In this document: one piece after another, positions 5,478 through 7,143 of the stretch
How the letters are laid out: the number at the start of each line of letters is the position of its first letter
Position numbering within the stretch: the first letter of the stretch is position 1
Origin: Psychrobacter sp.
Lineage (GTDB): Bacteria > Pseudomonadota > Gammaproteobacteria > Pseudomonadales > Moraxellaceae
Reading direction: 5' to 3'
NCBI GenBank assembly: GCA_029264635.1
Contig: JARIAA010000005.1
Coordinates: forward strand, 1 to 7,143
Length of the DNA: 7,143 nucleotides
Made by a program: the position numbers and the translations under genes
Notes under the pieces: model-generated
What the model was told of the DNA's origin: nothing
The model's input: the letters and a program-made list of their open reading frames with translations, nothing else
Database searches by the model: none

Positions 5478-7143
5478 ATGGCACATGACCATATCGCAAT
5501 ACGCGGCGCACGCACGCACAATCTAAAAAACATCGATTTAGACATTCCACGAGATAAGTTTGTGGTAATTACAGGTTTATCGGGTTCTGGTAAATCATCA
5601 CTAGCCTTTGATACGCTCTATGCTGAGGGTCAGCGTCGTTACGTTGAGAGTCTGTCCGCTTATGCGCGTCAGTTTTTATCGCAGATGGAAAAACCAGAGG
5701 TCGATAGCATCGAAGGTCTGTCGCCTGCCATTGCTATCGAGCAAAAATCAACCAACCACAACCCGCGCTCAACGGTTGGTACGATTACTGAGATTTATGA
5801 CTATTTGCGCCTGCTCTATGCGCGTATCGGCACACCTTACTGCCCGGAGCATGGCGAGCCAATGGTTGCGCAGTCGGTCACCGAGATGGTCGATCAAGTC
5901 ATGGCACTCCCTGTCGATACCAAGCTTATGATACTTGCGCCAGTCGTTCGTGAGCGTAAAGGCGAGCATACGGTGTTGCTTGAGCAGTTAATTGGCCAAG
6001 GCTTTGTGCGGGTACGCGTCGATGGTGACGTTTACGATACCGATGAGCTGCCAACGCTGGATAAAAAGAAAAAACATACGATTGAAGTGGTCGTTGATCG
6101 CTTTAAAGTCCGTGACGACTTGGGTAACCGCGTCGCTGAGAGCTTGGAGACGTCGCTACGTTTGGGTCAAGGCATCGTTACGCTACATTTTATGGACGGC
6201 AACCCAAAAGAAGGCGGTGATGCTAACCAAGTGATGTCAGCCAAGCACTCTTGCCCCGTCTGTGATCGAGCGGTCTCTGAGCTCGAACCACGTATGTTCA
6301 GCTTTAACAATCCTTATGGCGCCTGCCCAAGCTGTGACGGTCTTGGTAAACGTCAGTATTTCTCAGCCGAGAAGCTGATTACCCATCATGAAAAATCACT
6401 CAACCAAGGCGCGATTAACGGTTGGGATAAGCGTCACGCGTATTATTTCGGTCTACTCTCTACCGTCTGCAATCATTTTAACATCGATATGGACACGCCG
6501 TGGACGGATCTGCCAAAAGCACAGCAAGATATCATCATGCAAGGCTCTGGTAAAGAAAAGCTGACCTTTAACTTTACTGATGAGCGCGGTCGTAAGACTA
6601 ATAAAACCATTCCTTTTGAAGGGGTATTGCCTTATCTTGAGCGCCGTTATGCTAAGACCCAAAGCAATCTCGTCCGTGATGAGCTGGCAAAATATCTTGC
6701 TGATACTACTTGTAACGTTTGTGATGGCGCGCGTCTCAATGAAATCTCACGTAATGTCCGCGTTGATGATCAAACCATCGCCCAAATCGTTAAACTCTCT
6801 ATTGGCGATGCCGCTGACTATTATAAAAGTCTTAAAATAAGCGGGCATAAAGGTGAGGTGGCAGAGAAAATATTTAAAGAGATTAATGAGCGTTTAAATT
6901 TCCTAGTCAGCGTTGGTCTTGATTATTTATCCCTTGCCCGCTCTGCCGAAACCCTATCGGGCGGTGAGGCGCAGCGTATTCGTCTGGCGAGCCAAATCGG
7001 TGCTGGTCTCATGGGTGTCATGTATGTACTCGATGAGCCGTCCATTGGTCTGCATCAGCGCGATAATGATCGCTTGCTTAAAACCTTAACGCGCCTGCGT
7101 GATTTGGGTAATACCGTACTGGTCGTTGAGCATGATGAAGATG
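5478..7143 (+). CDS. uvrA: UvrABC excinuclease subunit UvrA (partial, C-terminus outside window)
   Basis: The frame is open for 555 codons to the right edge; the family is about 940 residues, so roughly 59% is present. UvrA dimers scan DNA for bulky lesions and load UvrB at the start of nucleotide excision repair in the cytoplasm. Seen here: N-terminal IRGARTHNLKNIDL, Walker A GLSGSGKSS (33-41), the UvrB-binding region (about 118-255), and a CX2C-X20-CX2C zinc module (Cys259, 262, 283, 286). The ABC signature LSGGEAQRIRLASQ follows (493-506), then Walker B VMYVLDEPSIGLH (514-526, Asp519, Glu520) and the H-loop His552. The second ATPase half and the main zinc finger lie beyond the edge. The start at 5478 is the only in-frame ATG after the stop at 5448-5450. 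Its nearest AGGA lies about 12 bases upstream, longer than usual spacing. It is divergent from yajR. Confidence 0.97.
   Translation, partial: MAHDHIAIRGARTHNLKNIDLDIPRDKFVVITGLSGSGKSSLAFDTLYAEGQRRYVESLSAYARQFLSQMEKPEVDSIEGLSPAIAIEQKSTNHNPRSTVGTITEIYDYLRLLYARIGTPYCPEHGEPMVAQSVTEMVDQVMALPVDTKLMILAPVVRERKGEHTVLLEQLIGQGFVRVRVDGDVYDTDELPTLDKKKKHTIEVVVDRFKVRDDLGNRVAESLETSLRLGQGIVTLHFMDGNPKEGGDANQVMSAKHSCPVCDRAVSELEPRMFSFNNPYGACPSCDGLGKRQYFSAEKLITHHEKSLNQGAINGWDKRHAYYFGLLSTVCNHFNIDMDTPWTDLPKAQQDIIMQGSGKEKLTFNFTDERGRKTNKTIPFEGVLPYLERRYAKTQSNLVRDELAKYLADTTCNVCDGARLNEISRNVRVDDQTIAQIVKLSIGDAADYYKSLKISGHKGEVAEKIFKEINERLNFLVSVGLDYLSLARSAETLSGGEAQRIRLASQIGAGLMGVMYVLDEPSIGLHQRDNDRLLKTLTRLRDLGNTVLVVEHDED

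Noticed and set aside
5608..5931. Plus-strand ORF of 107 codons inside uvrA
   Set aside because: It is an out-of-frame shadow of uvrA, whose frame is continuous and fully conserved here.

Overview
The window is a low-to-moderate GC piece of a gammaproteobacterial chromosome. It most resembles Moraxellaceae, probably Psychrobacter. That assignment is an inference from three things: the overall protein character (UvrA, SSB and YajR-type sequences), the gene order uvrA / MFS transporter / ssb, and a gspN-gspC pair, an arrangement I recall from Acinetobacter and Psychrobacter type II secretion loci. No search was run.

Layout. Positions 1-1653, minus strand: the start of a type II secretion operon, gspN followed directly by gspC, with gspC running off the left edge. 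Positions 1654-1890: a gap with a strong rho-independent terminator for the next gene upstream. Positions 1891-2214, minus: a small H-NS family nucleoid protein. Positions 2215-2656: a very AT-rich gene-free gap holding the likely hns promoter, one perfect DnaA-box 9-mer and the ssb terminator. Positions 2657-3256, minus: ssb, single-stranded DNA-binding protein. Positions 3363-4727, minus: a YajR-type MFS transporter with a C-terminal soluble domain. Positions 4728-5477: a 750-bp gene-free divergent region with a 20-bp tandem repeat, several palindromes and a long perfect hairpin. Position 5478 to the right edge, plus: the first ~555 codons of uvrA.

The genes serve separate jobs: protein secretion (gspN, gspC), chromosome organisation and silencing (hns), DNA replication and repair (ssb, uvrA) and membrane transport (yajR). 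The uvrA-ssb neighbourhood resembles the E. coli divergent uvrA/ssb pair, but with a transporter and a long spacer inserted, and without a recognisable LexA box.

The coding content is ordinary core genome, and I see no convincing new multi-gene system. The best candidates for a second look are non-coding: the tandem array upstream of yajR, the hairpin pair in the uvrA leader region, and the AT-rich hns/ssb gap with its DnaA box. No mobile elements, CRISPR arrays, tRNAs or rRNAs were seen.
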